A stretch of 64,000 nucleotides of DNA, from assembly GCA_044463945.1 (NCBI GenBank), contig JBIQLW010000017.1:1-64000 (forward strand), in the 5' to 3' direction. The translations under genes and the position numbers were made by a program. The notes under the pieces were generated by a model. It was not told the origin of the DNA. It saw only the letters and a program-made list of their open reading frames with translations, and did not search any database. Shown here piece by piece: positions 17,709 to 27,589 of this stretch (its first letter is position 1; every line of letters begins with the position of its first letter). The stretch is from 62-47 sp044463945 (lineage in GTDB: Bacteria; Pseudomonadota; Alphaproteobacteria; Rhizobiales; Xanthobacteraceae).

Positions 17709-18959
17709 ATGTCTGACGCATACATCATTGACGCTGTTCGTACGCCGCGCGGCATCGGCAAGCCGGGGAAGGGGGCGCTGTCGCACTTGCATCCGCAGCA
17801 CCTTGCCGCGACCGTGCTGAAGGCGATCAAGGAGCGCAACAAGCTCGACACCTCGACCGTCGACGACATTATCTGGTCGACCTCAACGCAGGAAGGCAAA
17901 CAGGGCGGCGACCTGGGGCGCATGTCCGCGCTTGCGGCCGGTTACGACATCAAGGCCAGCGGCACCACGCTGGATCGCTTCTGCGGCGGCGGCATCACCT
18001 CGGTCAACCTCGCGGCTGCGTCGGTGATGTCGGGCATGGAAGATTGTGTCATCGCCGGCGGCACCGAGATGATGAGCTATCAGCAGATTCTCGCGGCAGA
18101 GCGCGCCAACGCGAAAATGCCGCCGCGCATGATGGGTTCGGGCAACGAGCAACTCGACGCCATTCACCCGCAGTCGCATCAGGGCGTGTGCGGCGACGCC
18201 ATCGCGGCCCAGGAAGGCATCACCCGCGAGGCCGTCGATGCATTGGCGCTGGTCAGCCAGCAGCGCGCCAAGAAGGCGATCGACGAAGGCCGCTTCGCCA
18301 AGTCGGTGGTGCCGGTGCTCAATCCGGACGGCAGCGTCGCGCTCGATCACGAGGAATTCCCGCGCCCTGAAACCACCGCCGAGGGCCTTGCTTCGCTCAA
18401 GCCAAGTTTCGAGCAACTCGCCGACTACGATATCGGCGGCGGCGTCACCTTCAAGAAGCAGATCCAGCGCCGCTATCCGGGCCTCGACTGGAAGGGCGTG
18501 CATCACGCCGGCAACAGTTCGGGCGTGGTGGACGGCGCGGCCGCGGTTCTCATCACTTCGAAGGAATATGCCGAGAAGCACGGCCTCAAGCCGCGTGCCC
18601 GCATTGTGGCCTATGCCAATCAGGGTGACGACCCGACGCTGATGCTCAACGCGCCGGTCCCGGCCGCGAAGAAAGTGCTCGCCAAGGCCGGTCTCACCAC
18701 GAAGGACATCGACGTCTGGGAGATCAACGAGGCCTTCGCGGTCGTCGCCGAGAAGTTCATCCGCGATCTCAAGCTCGACCGCGAAAAGGTCAACATCAAC
18801 GGCGGCGCGATCGCGCTTGGCCATCCGATCGGCGCCACCGGATCAATCCTGATCGGCACCGCGCTCGACGAACTGGAGCGCAGTGGCGGGCGCTATGGCC
18901 TCGTCACCATGTGCGCCGCCGGCGGCATGGCTCCCGCCATCATCATCGAACGTATCTGA
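17709..18959 (+). CDS. acetyl-CoA C-acyltransferase (thiolase)
   Basis: The 416-residue thiolase has the nucleophilic cysteine in LDRFCGGGITSVNLAAASV (near residue 90), the conserved His in NGGAIALGHPIGATG (near 355) and the second Cys in VTMCAAGGMAPAIIIERI at the C-terminus. It cleaves 3-oxoacyl-CoA or condenses acetyl-CoA. The next two genes are an HSD10-like dehydrogenase and a crotonase in the same direction, so a degradative role is likely. Confidence 0.94.
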   Translation: MSDAYIIDAVRTPRGIGKPGKGALSHLHPQHLAATVLKAIKERNKLDTSTVDDIIWSTSTQEGKQGGDLGRMSALAAGYDIKASGTTLDRFCGGGITSVNLAAASVMSGMEDCVIAGGTEMMSYQQILAAERANAKMPPRMMGSGNEQLDAIHPQSHQGVCGDAIAAQEGITREAVDALALVSQQRAKKAIDEGRFAKSVVPVLNPDGSVALDHEEFPRPETTAEGLASLKPSFEQLADYDIGGGVTFKKQIQRRYPGLDWKGVHHAGNSSGVVDGAAAVLITSKEYAEKHGLKPRARIVAYANQGDDPTLMLNAPVPAAKKVLAKAGLTTKDIDVWEINEAFAVVAEKFIRDLKLDREKVNINGGAIALGHPIGATGSILIGTALDELERSGGRYGLVTMCAAGGMAPAIIIERI

Positions 18960-18976
18960 AAGCGAAAGGATATTTC

Positions 18977-19759
18977 ATGAAGCTCGATTCTTCGGTCGCC
19001 GCCGTCGTCACCGGTGGCGCCTCGGGCCTTGGCGCGGCTACCGCGCGGGCTCTTGCCTCCTATGGCGTGAAGGTTGCTCTGTTCGACTTCAACGAGGAGA
19101 AGGGCGAAGCCGTCGCCAAGGAAATCGGCGGCGTGTTCTGCAAGGTCGACGTTACCTCCGATGAGCAGGTCGACGCGGGCTTTGCCAAGGCGCGCGCGGC
19201 CCATGGCCAGGAGCGCATCCTGGTGAACTGCGCCGGTACCGGCAACGCAGTGAAGACCGCCGGCCGCGACAAGAAAACCGGCGAACCCACCCACTTCCCG
19301 CTCGACGCCTTCAACCGCATCATCCAGATCAACCTCGTCGGCACCTTCCGCTGCATCGCCAAGTCGGCGAAGGGGATGCTATCGCTGAGCCCGCTGGAGC
19401 ACGGCGAGCGCGGCGCTATCGTCAACACCGCCTCGGTGGCGGCCGAGGACGGCCAGATGGGTCAGGCGGCCTATTCGGCCTCGAAGGCCGGCGTCGTCGG
19501 CATGACGCTGCCGATCGCCCGCGACTTGATGAGCGAAGGTATCCGCGTCAACACCATCCTGCCGGGAATCTTCGACACCCCGCTGTTGCAGGGCGCACCC
19601 GAGAACGTCAAGGCGGCGCTGAGCGCCTCGGTGCCGTTCCCCAAGCGTCTCGGCCAGCCGGAGGAGTATGCGCACCTGGCGCTGACCATGATTACCAACG
19701 GCTATTTCAACGGCGAAGACGTTCGCCTCGATGGCGCCATTCGCATGGCGCCGCGCTAG
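18977..19759 (+). CDS. 3-hydroxyacyl-CoA dehydrogenase, HSD10-like SDR
   Basis: The 260-residue short-chain dehydrogenase has the NAD loop VTGGASGLGAATARAL, the NCAGT strand and active-site YSASK preceded by a conserved Ser (NTASVA). The inserted segment TAGRDKKTGEPTHFPLDAFN and the block MSEGIRVNTILPGIFDTPLL resemble 3-hydroxyacyl-CoA dehydrogenase type 2 (HSD17B10). HSD10 oxidises 2-methyl-3-hydroxybutyryl-CoA in isoleucine breakdown. That fits the bkd operon and thiolase nearby. Confidence 0.88.
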   Translation: MKLDSSVAAVVTGGASGLGAATARALASYGVKVALFDFNEEKGEAVAKEIGGVFCKVDVTSDEQVDAGFAKARAAHGQERILVNCAGTGNAVKTAGRDKKTGEPTHFPLDAFNRIIQINLVGTFRCIAKSAKGMLSLSPLEHGERGAIVNTASVAAEDGQMGQAAYSASKAGVVGMTLPIARDLMSEGIRVNTILPGIFDTPLLQGAPENVKAALSASVPFPKRLGQPEEYAHLALTMITNGYFNGEDVRLDGAIRMAPR

Positions 19760-19800
19760 CACCGTGGCGGCCACATCCATTTTGTCAGGAGTAACAAGCG

Positions 19801-20568
19801 ATGCCAGATGAAAATCCGGTGCTGACCGAAGTCCGCGGCCCGGTTCTGATTATCACCCTGAACCGGCCGGAAGCGAAGAACGCCGCCAACCTTGCGCTCT
19901 CCAAGGGCGTGGCCGCCGCACTCGACAAGTTTGATGTTGACGACAGCCTGACTGTCGGCATCATCACCGGCGCGGGCGGCACCTTCTGCTCGGGCATGGA
20001 CCTCAAGGGGTTCCTGAAGGGCGAGCGGCCCTCGATTCCGGGTCGCGGTTTCGCCGGTCTTACTGAAGCGCCGCCGAAGAAGCCGCTGATCGCGGCGGTG
20101 GATGGTTACGCGCTCGCCGGCGGCATGGAGATTGCGCTGTCGTGCGATATGATCGTCGCCAACCGCAACGCCAAGTTCGGCATTCCCGAGGTAAAGCGTG
20201 GCCTAGCCGCCGCTGCCGGCGGACTGATCCGGATGCCGCGTCAGATGCCGTTCCGCGTGGCGATGGAATACGCGCTCACCGGCGAGTTCTTCGGCGCCGA
20301 GCGGGCTTATGAGCTCGGCATCATCAATCGTCTCACCGATGGGCCTGCGCTGGATGGCGCGCTCGAACTCGCCAAGGCGATCGGCGCCAACGGTCCGCTC
20401 GCGGTGAAGGCATCCAAGCAGGTCGTCGTTCAGTCCCGTCTCTGGACCGAAGACGAGATGTGGAACAAGCAACAGGAGATCGTTGCGCCAGTATTCACGT
20501 CCGAGGACGCACGTGAAGGCGCTGCCGCCTTCGCCGAGAAGCGTGCCCCGAACTGGAAGGGCAAGTGA
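19801..20568 (+). CDS. enoyl-CoA hydratase/isomerase family protein
   Basis: The 255-residue crotonase-fold protein has the oxyanion-hole regions GAGGTFCSGMDLKGFLKGE (about residues 58-76) and ALAGGMEIALSCDMIVA. The catalytic-Glu position of classical hydratases is around EVKRGLAAAAGGLIRMPRQM. It would hydrate an enoyl-CoA. The ATG at 19801 follows CAGGAGTAACAAGCG. It is the third gene of the thiolase operon and ends before a strong terminator. Confidence 0.88.
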   Translation: MPDENPVLTEVRGPVLIITLNRPEAKNAANLALSKGVAAALDKFDVDDSLTVGIITGAGGTFCSGMDLKGFLKGERPSIPGRGFAGLTEAPPKKPLIAAVDGYALAGGMEIALSCDMIVANRNAKFGIPEVKRGLAAAAGGLIRMPRQMPFRVAMEYALTGEFFGAERAYELGIINRLTDGPALDGALELAKAIGANGPLAVKASKQVVVQSRLWTEDEMWNKQQEIVAPVFTSEDAREGAAAFAEKRAPNWKGK

Positions 20569-20776
20569 AGGGGCGGTGATGAGCCGCTTCCAGCCCAATC
20601 CTGACAGGTGAACTGCTTCGCTGCGGACAGCGCGGCGATATCAAAACCGGAAACGCGGTCCGTCTCGTTGCGAACGGATCGCGTTTCCTTGCAGCCACTT
20701 CATTCCGGGCGATCACGTCCTGCTCGAGAGCTCCAGGACGTAGATCTCGAACGGCATCAAGCCGGGTTGAAAGAAG

Positions 20777-20802
20777 AAGCCCGGATCATGTCCGGGCTTT
20801 TT
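20777..20802 (+). terminator. rho-independent terminator, possibly bidirectional
   Basis: AAGCCCGGA (20777-20785) and TCCGGGCTT (20791-20799) form a 9-bp stem with a 5-nt loop, followed by TTTATT. It ends the rightward thiolase operon. The leftward acyl-CoA dehydrogenase gene ends at 20816, so the same hairpin may also stop that transcript. Confidence 0.85.
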
Positions 20803-20815
20803 ATTGCGCCTGACG

Positions 20816-22087
20816 TCAAGCGCGGTTCAACTCGTTACGGCCGACCACCATCCAGTGCACTTCATCCGGGCCGTCCGCGAAGCGGAGGTGGCGCACGTCC
20901 ATGTACATCTCGGCGAGCGGCGTCCAGTTCGAGATGCCGGTCGCGCCGTGCATCTGGATCGCCTGGTCGATGATGCGGCAGGCGCGCTCCGGCACCATGG
21001 CCTTGACCATCGAGACCCAGACGCGCGCTTCCTTGTTGCCGAGCACGTCCATCGCCTTGGCGGCCTTCAGCACCATCAGCCGCATGGCTTCGATTTCGCA
21101 GCGCGCTTGCGCGATGATCTGGAGGTTGCCGCCAAGATGCGCGATCTTTTTGCCGAAGGCTTCGCGGGTGAGGCCGCGTTCGACCATCAGGTCAAGCGCC
21201 TTCTCGGCCTTGCCGATGGTGCGCATGCAATGATGGATGCGGCCAGGGCCGAGGCGGAGTTGGGAAATCTCGAAGCCGCGCCCCTCGCCGAGCAGAATAT
21301 TCTCCTTCGGAACGCGGACATTGTTGAAGCGCATGTGCATATGCCCACGCGGCGCATGGTCGTGACCGAACACATGCATCGGCCCGATCACCTCCACGCC
21401 CGGCGTGTTGACCGGCACCAGAATTTGCGACTGCTGCTTGCTCGGCGCAGCATTCGGGTTGGTCTTCACCATCACGATCATGATCTTGCAGCGCGGATCG
21501 CCGAGGCCGGAGATGTAGTACTTCTCGCCGTTGATAACCCATTCATTGCCTTCGAGGCGCGCGGTGGTGGAGACATTCTTGGCGTCCGAAGAGGCAACGT
21601 TCGGCTCGGTCATCACATAGGCGGAACGGATTTCGCCGTTAAGCAGCGGCCTCAGCCATTTCTCCTTCTGCTCCTTGGTGCCGACCCGCTCCAGCACTTC
21701 CATGTTGCCGGTGTCCGGCGCCGAACAGTTCATCGATTCCGAGCCGAGTGGATATTTGCCGAGTTCGGCGGCGATGAAGGCGTAATCGAGGTTCGACAGA
21801 CCCTCGCCAGTCTCAGAGTCCGGCAGGAAGAAGTTCCAAAGACCTTCCGACTTCGCCTTGCCTTTGACCTTGTCGAGCAGTTCAAGCTGCTTCGGTGTGA
21901 AGCTCCAGCGATCGGTCTTGCTGCGTCCGGCTTCCTCGTATTCCACCTGGATCGGTGCAACTGTTTCTTTCAGGAATTTCCGGACGTGGTCGTAGAGCGG
22001 CCGTGCTTTCTCCGACATGCGGAGATCGTTGAGTTCGTCGCTCGGGTTGAGGCCGAATCCGGTCGATGTGGTGGCGTGCATGTTCAT
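20816..22087 (-). CDS. acyl-CoA dehydrogenase family protein
   Basis: The 423-residue protein shows acyl-CoA dehydrogenase features: YVMTEPNVASSDAKN in the middle domain, DPRCKIMIVMVKTNP, and a C-terminal domain with IDQAIQMHGATGISNWTPLAEMY and RFADGPDEVHW. The ADGPDEVH ending is typical of the long ACAD10/11-like bacterial branch. The ATG at 22087 lies downstream of GGAGGA; an in-frame ATG at 22108 is less likely. It converges on the thiolase operon and may supply enoyl-CoA. Confidence 0.9.
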   Translation of the reverse strand: MNMHATTSTGFGLNPSDELNDLRMSEKARPLYDHVRKFLKETVAPIQVEYEEAGRSKTDRWSFTPKQLELLDKVKGKAKSEGLWNFFLPDSETGEGLSNLDYAFIAAELGKYPLGSESMNCSAPDTGNMEVLERVGTKEQKEKWLRPLLNGEIRSAYVMTEPNVASSDAKNVSTTARLEGNEWVINGEKYYISGLGDPRCKIMIVMVKTNPNAAPSKQQSQILVPVNTPGVEVIGPMHVFGHDHAPRGHMHMRFNNVRVPKENILLGEGRGFEISQLRLGPGRIHHCMRTIGKAEKALDLMVERGLTREAFGKKIAHLGGNLQIIAQARCEIEAMRLMVLKAAKAMDVLGNKEARVWVSMVKAMVPERACRIIDQAIQMHGATGISNWTPLAEMYMDVRHLRFADGPDEVHWMVVGRNELNRA

Positions 22088-22293
22088 GATACGCGATTTC
22101 CTCCGCATGAAATTTCAAGGATATCTCGATAATAGGTCGTTGCGAGATTGGAGGGCGCGCCCCGGCTAGTCAATCCATCGCTTGCCTGTCGCCAGGCGAT
22201 TTAAGACTGAAGCGGGGCCGGTCGTCTTTGACGCACGGTTTGGAACCGGCTATTCACCAAGCCTGAGGGGCTGCGCAAAGCAAGGAAGCGCTC

Positions 22294-23295
22294 GTGCGGA
22301 TTAAGTTGGCGGACGTCGCGCGACTGGCAGGGGTCGATGTCTCGACGGCATCGCGCGTGCTGCGCGGCGAAGCCACCCAGCGCATCCGCGAGGAAACCCG
22401 CGAGCGTGTGTTGCAAAGCGCCCGTACCCTCAACTACGCGCCGAACCAGCTCGCGCGCGGCTTGCGCATGGCGCGCTCGTCAACGTTCGGCATCGTGGTG
22501 CCGCAGCTCGACAACCCGGTGTTTGCCTCGGCCATCTTCGGCGCGGAGAAGGCGACGCTGCGCCATGGCTATTCGCTGCTGATCGCCCATCGCGGATCGG
22601 AGGCGACCGATTCCGTCTATCAGCGGATGTCGCACGGCAACCGTGTCGATGGCTTGTTGGTCGCGAGCCTCGACGACGACAAGCTGCTGCGCGACGAACT
22701 TGAAGCCGCGCAGGTGCCGTTCGTGCTGCTCAATCGTCAGTTGGCCGGCGCGCCGCACGCGGTGGTGCTGGACAGCCGCGCCGCGACCGAAATCGCCGTC
22801 GATCATCTCGTCGCGCTCGGCCATCGCCGCATCGCGCATCTCGCCGGCCGTCCCGGTGGCTTCAATGCCGGCGAACGGCTGGCCGGCTATCGCGGTGCAC
22901 TCAAGCGCCACGGCATCGATTTCGATCCGGCGCTGGTCGCGGTCGCGGGCTACACCGCGGAGGGCGGGGCGGCGGCGATGCAGCAACTGCTTCCGACGCA
23001 TCCAACCGCCGTGCTCGGCGCGACGCTGGTGACGGCGGCGGGCGCGATGGCCGTGTTGCATGAAGCGGGCTTGCAGATTCCGCAGGACGTCTCGGTCGTT
23101 GGTCTGCACGATGCGCCGGTCGCCACCATGCTCTATCCGCAGCTGACGACGGTGCGGATGCCGACCGAGCGCATGGGCGAACTCGCCGCCGATTTGTTGA
23201 TTGCATTAGTTGAGGGACGCACGCCTGAGGCTATCGCGCCGCTGCCGCCCGATGGCATGGTGATCCGGGCATCCACCGGCCCCGCGCCCACCTGA
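22294..23295 (+). CDS. LacI-family transcriptional regulator
   Basis: The 333-residue protein starts with the LacI DNA-binding domain (KLADVARLAGVDVSTASRVL, then hinge region LARGLRMARSSTFGIVVPQL). The sugar-binding core follows, with DHLVALGHRRIAHLAGRPGG. It begins at a GTG. It heads the sugar/polyol cluster that follows on the same strand and is its likely repressor. Confidence 0.92.
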   Translation: MRIKLADVARLAGVDVSTASRVLRGEATQRIREETRERVLQSARTLNYAPNQLARGLRMARSSTFGIVVPQLDNPVFASAIFGAEKATLRHGYSLLIAHRGSEATDSVYQRMSHGNRVDGLLVASLDDDKLLRDELEAAQVPFVLLNRQLAGAPHAVVLDSRAATEIAVDHLVALGHRRIAHLAGRPGGFNAGERLAGYRGALKRHGIDFDPALVAVAGYTAEGGAAAMQQLLPTHPTAVLGATLVTAAGAMAVLHEAGLQIPQDVSVVGLHDAPVATMLYPQLTTVRMPTERMGELAADLLIALVEGRTPEAIAPLPPDGMVIRASTGPAPT

Positions 23296-23385
23296 AATTT
23301 AGGGTTGACGTATTAGTCGGTTTCGGTCACCCTTTGAACAAACGATTGCTCAGGTGATAACCATCGCGGCCGCCCGGTTGTCGTC

Positions 23386-24915
23386 GTGTCGATTGAACCA
23401 ACTTGCGGAGAACGTCCCTTGGAAGCGAGCACTATCGCGGCGGTACGCCAGCGCGACCGGATTGACGCGGACATCGCCAAGGCGTTCGCCGCCATCGTCG
23501 GCGACAGCCACGTCCTGACATCGTTCGATGAGCGCCTCCCCTATGCGCGGGACCGTTTGCCGTTTGCCGTATTCGAGGAGCGCGCGGGGGAGATCGCGGG
23601 CGACGTGCCGCGGTTGATCGTGTGTCCCGGCAATGCTGATGAAGTCGCCGCAGTGGTGGCGCACGCGCACCGTGCCGGCATTCCGATCATTCCTTACGGC
23701 AATGGCTCCGGCGTGCTCGGCGGCGCCATTCCGCTCGGCGGTGAAGTAACTGTTGACCTGCGGCGGCTGGATAAGATCGTCGCTGTCAATCCGGTCGATG
23801 CGACGGTAACGGTTCAAGCCGGCATGAATGGCGCAGTGTTCGAGCAGGAACTCAATGCGCAGGGCTTCACCACCGGCCACTATCCGCAATCGATCGAGAT
23901 TTCGACGGTCGGCGGCTGGGCCGCGTGTCGCGGTGGCGGTCAGGCCAGCAGCCGCTACGGCAAGATCGAGGACATCGTCGTCGGCCTCAAGGCGGTGCTG
24001 CCGGACGGCACGCCGCTGGAGGTGCATCCCGTGGCGCGGCGCGCGGTCGGGCCGTCGTTGCGCGATCTGATGGTCGGCAGCGAAGGAACGCTCGGCATCA
24101 TCACCGAAGTGACGCTGCGGATCTGGAAAAAGCCGGATGTCGAGCGCGGCGTGGTGCTGGCATTTCCGTCACTACAGGCGGCGTGGGATTGCGCGCGTGC
24201 CATCATGCAGGCGGAAATTCGCCCGCAGATCGTACGCCTCTACGATCGCGCCGAGAGCGAGGAGCGCACCAGGGACATCGCACTGTTCCGCGATAAGCCG
24301 ATCCTCGCGGTGCTCGCGTTCTGCGGCAGCGAGCCGATGGTGTCGGTGGAGCAGGAGATGGCGCTGAAGATTGCCGCTTCCTTCGGAGGTGAGGTCGGCC
24401 CGGACGGGCCCTATCATCACTGGAAGCAGAATCGTTACGTCGCTTATTCGCAGATGTGGCATGACAAGGGCTACTTCAATGACACCATCGAGGTGACGGC
24501 GAACTGGTCAAAGATTCCGGCGCTCTACGATGCTATCGCCGAGGCAGTGCGCGCCGTGCATCCGCAAGTGCATTTTGGCGCGCACTGGTCGCACGTCTAT
24601 CCCGAAGGCGCCTGCCAGTACATGACCATGCGGCTGCCGCCGATGCCTGAAGCGCAGGCGCTGCCGCTCCATGCGAAGTTGTGGGACACGGTGGAGGGCC
24701 TGACGCTCGATCACGGCGGATCGATCGCGCATCACCACGGCGCCGGGCTGTTCCGCGGCCGCTGGATGGCGCGCGAGCTTGGCGCCGGCCTTGGCGTTTT
24801 GCAGGCGATCAAGGACGCGCTTGATCCCGGCAACCTACTCAATCCCGGCAAGCTCGGCCTGCGCGCGCGGCCAGGCGCCAAGGACATTTATGCCAAAGGT
24901 GCGCGCGGTGGTTGA
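23386..24915 (+). CDS. FAD-linked oxidase, alkyl-DHAP-synthase/GlcD-like
   Basis: The 509-residue protein has the FAD-binding PCMH domain (IPYGNGSGVLGGAIPLGGEV; ISTVGGWAACRGGGQASSRYG) and a C-terminal FAD-oxidase domain. GGSIAHHHGAGLFRGRW near residue 445 resembles the histidine-rich active-site loop of alkyldihydroxyacetone-phosphate synthases. The start is a GTG at 23386. Its neighbours are a sugar kinase and importer, so it may oxidise a polyol or hydroxy-acid instead of making ether lipids. The substrate is unknown. Confidence 0.82.
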   Translation: MSIEPTCGERPLEASTIAAVRQRDRIDADIAKAFAAIVGDSHVLTSFDERLPYARDRLPFAVFEERAGEIAGDVPRLIVCPGNADEVAAVVAHAHRAGIPIIPYGNGSGVLGGAIPLGGEVTVDLRRLDKIVAVNPVDATVTVQAGMNGAVFEQELNAQGFTTGHYPQSIEISTVGGWAACRGGGQASSRYGKIEDIVVGLKAVLPDGTPLEVHPVARRAVGPSLRDLMVGSEGTLGIITEVTLRIWKKPDVERGVVLAFPSLQAAWDCARAIMQAEIRPQIVRLYDRAESEERTRDIALFRDKPILAVLAFCGSEPMVSVEQEMALKIAASFGGEVGPDGPYHHWKQNRYVAYSQMWHDKGYFNDTIEVTANWSKIPALYDAIAEAVRAVHPQVHFGAHWSHVYPEGACQYMTMRLPPMPEAQALPLHAKLWDTVEGLTLDHGGSIAHHHGAGLFRGRWMARELGAGLGVLQAIKDALDPGNLLNPGKLGLRARPGAKDIYAKGARGG

Positions 24916-24947
24916 GCCGGCCGCTCGCAACAGGATGGAGGCCGGTC

Positions 24948-26468
24948 ATGGCGGCTGATCCATTGCTTGTCGGCATCGATCTCGGCGCGGGTTCGCTCAA
25001 GGTGAGCGTGATCCGTGCCGATGGCTCGCTTGTTGCGGAAGCCTCCGAGGCCGTGCCGACGACTTCCAAGCATCCAGGCTGGAGCGAGCAGGACCCGCAT
25101 GACTGGTGGGCAGCCGCCTGCAAGGCGTTGCCGCGTGTTCTGGCGCTGACAAAGCGGCCCTTGACCGACATCGCCGCGATCGCGTTTTCGGCCGGCGCGC
25201 ATACGCAGGTGCTGACGGACGCCGACGGCAAGGTCATTCGCCCGGCGATCCTGTGGAACGACCAGCGCAGCCACGCCGAGGTCGCGGCGCTGCGTAAGCA
25301 GGCCGATGCGCGCATTCTCGAGATCGGCGCCAACCGCGCCAACGCCACCTGGACGCTGCCGCAGATGCTGTGGCTGCGCAATCACGAGCCGGAGGCACAT
25401 GCGCGCGTCAAGCGCCTCTACATCGCCAAGGACTGGCTGCGCGCGCAGTTTACCGGCACCTGGGAAACCGACACCATCGACGCGCTCGGCACCTTGATGC
25501 TCGACGCCAAAAGCGGTCAGTGGTCGGAAGAATTGTGCAAGATGATCGGCTGGCCGCTCGATACGTTGCCGCCGATCGTCGCGCCGACCGCGGTGGTTGG
25601 CAAGGTGACGGCCGACGCCGCACGCGCGACCGGGCTGGCAGAGGGCACACCGGTGGTGTGCGGCACTTCCGACACCGCTGCGGAGACCTATGGCGCCGGC
25701 ATGGTGCGCGAAGGGCTTGGCGTGGTAAAACTCGCCACCGCCGCGACGGTCAACGTATTGTCGCCGACCGCGCGGCCGGATTTCGAACTGATCAACTATT
25801 ACCACGTGGTGCCGAACCACTGGTACATCATCACCGCAACCAATTCCTGCGCTTCGGCGCACAAGTGGCTGCGGGACACCTTCTTCCGCCGCGAGGGCGA
25901 TGACGGTCGCGCCGTGTTCGACGCCATGGATCGCATGGCGGCGGCGGTCGCAGCGGGTGCCGAAGGTCTGTTCTTCCATCCTTATCTCAACGGCGAGCGC
26001 AGTCCGTACTGGGACCCGCTGCTGCGCGCCGATTTTGTCGGTGCCGGATTCAATCACAGTTCCGGTCATTTCGTTCGCGCGCTTTATGAGGGGATTGCCT
26101 ATTCGCTGCGCGATTGCCGCGACGTGCTGCGCGCCAAGGGGTTGGACTTCGCAACCGCGCGCCTGACCGGCGGCGGCTCCACCAGCGCGCTGTGGCGGCA
26201 GATCGTTGCCGACGTACTCAATGTCGAAGTGGAATTGCCGGCGGTGGCCGACGCCTCGTTCGGTGCGGCGCTGCTGGCCGGCGTCGGTGTCGGTGTGTAT
26301 GCCGACGAGCGTGCGGCGGCCGAGGTGGTGCAGATCGTATCACGCGCGACGCCCGATCCAGCGCGCACGGCGGTCTACGATCGCGGCTTTCCGATTTTTC
26401 GCGACATTCAGGCGGCGCTGGCGCCGCTCAATCATCGCATCCACGATTTTGTCAAAAGCGGGTCGTGA
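24948..26468 (+). CDS. FGGY-family carbohydrate kinase
   Basis: The 506-residue protein has the N-terminal phosphate loop GIDLGAGSLKVSVIRADGS, the substrate region ILWNDQRS, and the C-terminal ATP-binding GGGSTSALWRQIVADVL, as in xylulokinase and related FGGY kinases. The ATG at 24948 follows GGATGGAGG. It overlaps no other real gene and lies between the FAD oxidase and the ABC ATPase. Sugar specificity cannot be read from the sequence. Confidence 0.92.
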   Translation: MAADPLLVGIDLGAGSLKVSVIRADGSLVAEASEAVPTTSKHPGWSEQDPHDWWAAACKALPRVLALTKRPLTDIAAIAFSAGAHTQVLTDADGKVIRPAILWNDQRSHAEVAALRKQADARILEIGANRANATWTLPQMLWLRNHEPEAHARVKRLYIAKDWLRAQFTGTWETDTIDALGTLMLDAKSGQWSEELCKMIGWPLDTLPPIVAPTAVVGKVTADAARATGLAEGTPVVCGTSDTAAETYGAGMVREGLGVVKLATAATVNVLSPTARPDFELINYYHVVPNHWYIITATNSCASAHKWLRDTFFRREGDDGRAVFDAMDRMAAAVAAGAEGLFFHPYLNGERSPYWDPLLRADFVGAGFNHSSGHFVRALYEGIAYSLRDCRDVLRAKGLDFATARLTGGGSTSALWRQIVADVLNVEVELPAVADASFGAALLAGVGVGVYADERAAAEVVQIVSRATPDPARTAVYDRGFPIFRDIQAALAPLNHRIHDFVKSGS

Positions 26469-26498
26469 TGCCGGCGCGCGCAGGGAGCAGGGTGGCTC

Positions 26499-27566
26499 AT
26501 GGCTGAAATCCGCCTTGAACAGGTCCGCAAGGCTTATGGCGGCGTCGTCGCCGTGCATGGCGTCGATCTTACCATTCGCGACGGCGAGTTCGTGGTGTTT
26601 CTCGGCCCGTCCGGCTGCGGCAAGTCCACCACGCTGCGGATGATCGCTGGACTTGAGGAGGTGACCTCCGGCACCATCCGGATCGGCGCGCGCGACGTGA
26701 CGCAACTGGAGCCGAAGGATCGCAATATCGCGATGGTGTTCCAGAACTACGCACTCTATCCGCACAAGACCATCTACGACAACCTCGCTTTCGGCCTGCG
26801 GATGCGCAAGATGGATCGCGCCGAGATCGACGTGCGCGTTCAGAAAGCGGCGCGGATGTTGGGGCTGGAGGATTATCTCGCTCGCAAGCCGAAGCAATTG
26901 TCCGGCGGCCAGATGCAGCGCGTGGCGCTCGGTCGAGCCCTGGTGCGTGAGCCGGATGTGTTCCTGCTCGACGAACCGCTGTCGAATCTCGATGCCAAGC
27001 TGCGCGTGCGGATGCGGGAGGAGATCGCCCGTCTGCACCAGGAAGTCGGCACCAGCATGGTGTACGTCACCCACGACCAGGTCGAAGCGATGACGCTGGC
27101 CAACCGCATCGTCATCATGCGCGACGGCCACGTGCAGCAGATCGGCGCGCCGCTGGAAGTCTACGACCGGCCTGCCAACCTGTTTGTCGCCGGCTTCATC
27201 GGCTCCCCAGAAATGAACCTGATTGAGGGGCGCATCGCCGACAGCAATTTCGTAGCAGGCGGTCTGCGCGTCGCGCTGCCGCCCGGCACGCCGGCCAGCG
27301 ACGAGATCACGCTCGGCATCCGGCCGGAGCACATCGCGCTGAGCGGCGAGGACGACGGCGCCGCCACCTTCACCGTGCGGGTGATCGAGCAACTCGGCGC
27401 CCAGACGCTGTGCGTCGGCGAGGCCGGTGGCGAGCGCGTGCGCATCCTTGTCGATCGCGTCGATAGCTGGTCGCCGGGCCAGCGCATCGGCATCCGGTTC
27501 CCCGCCGCAAAGCTGCATCTGTTCGCCAAATCGGACGGGCGACGCATCGAGACCGCCAAGCCATGA
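26499..27566 (+). CDS. sugar ABC transporter ATPase, MalK/UgpC family
   Basis: The 355-residue ATPase has Walker A GPSGCGKSTT (about residues 36-45), signature LSGGQMQRVALGRALVRE, Walker B VFLLDEPLSNLDAKLR, and a C-terminal TOBE-type regulatory domain (LGIRPEHIALSGED). This is the MalK/UgpC layout that powers sugar importers with one ATPase gene. The binding protein and two permeases follow. Confidence 0.93.
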   Translation: MAEIRLEQVRKAYGGVVAVHGVDLTIRDGEFVVFLGPSGCGKSTTLRMIAGLEEVTSGTIRIGARDVTQLEPKDRNIAMVFQNYALYPHKTIYDNLAFGLRMRKMDRAEIDVRVQKAARMLGLEDYLARKPKQLSGGQMQRVALGRALVREPDVFLLDEPLSNLDAKLRVRMREEIARLHQEVGTSMVYVTHDQVEAMTLANRIVIMRDGHVQQIGAPLEVYDRPANLFVAGFIGSPEMNLIEGRIADSNFVAGGLRVALPPGTPASDEITLGIRPEHIALSGEDDGAATFTVRVIEQLGAQTLCVGEAGGERVRILVDRVDSWSPGQRIGIRFPAAKLHLFAKSDGRRIETAKP

Positions 27567-27589
27567 CCAATCATCACGGGAGGAAGGCC

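Noticed and set aside
20804..22132. A 442-codon open frame on the plus strand
   Set aside because: It mirrors the acyl-CoA dehydrogenase gene, which has motifs and a ribosome site on the other strand.
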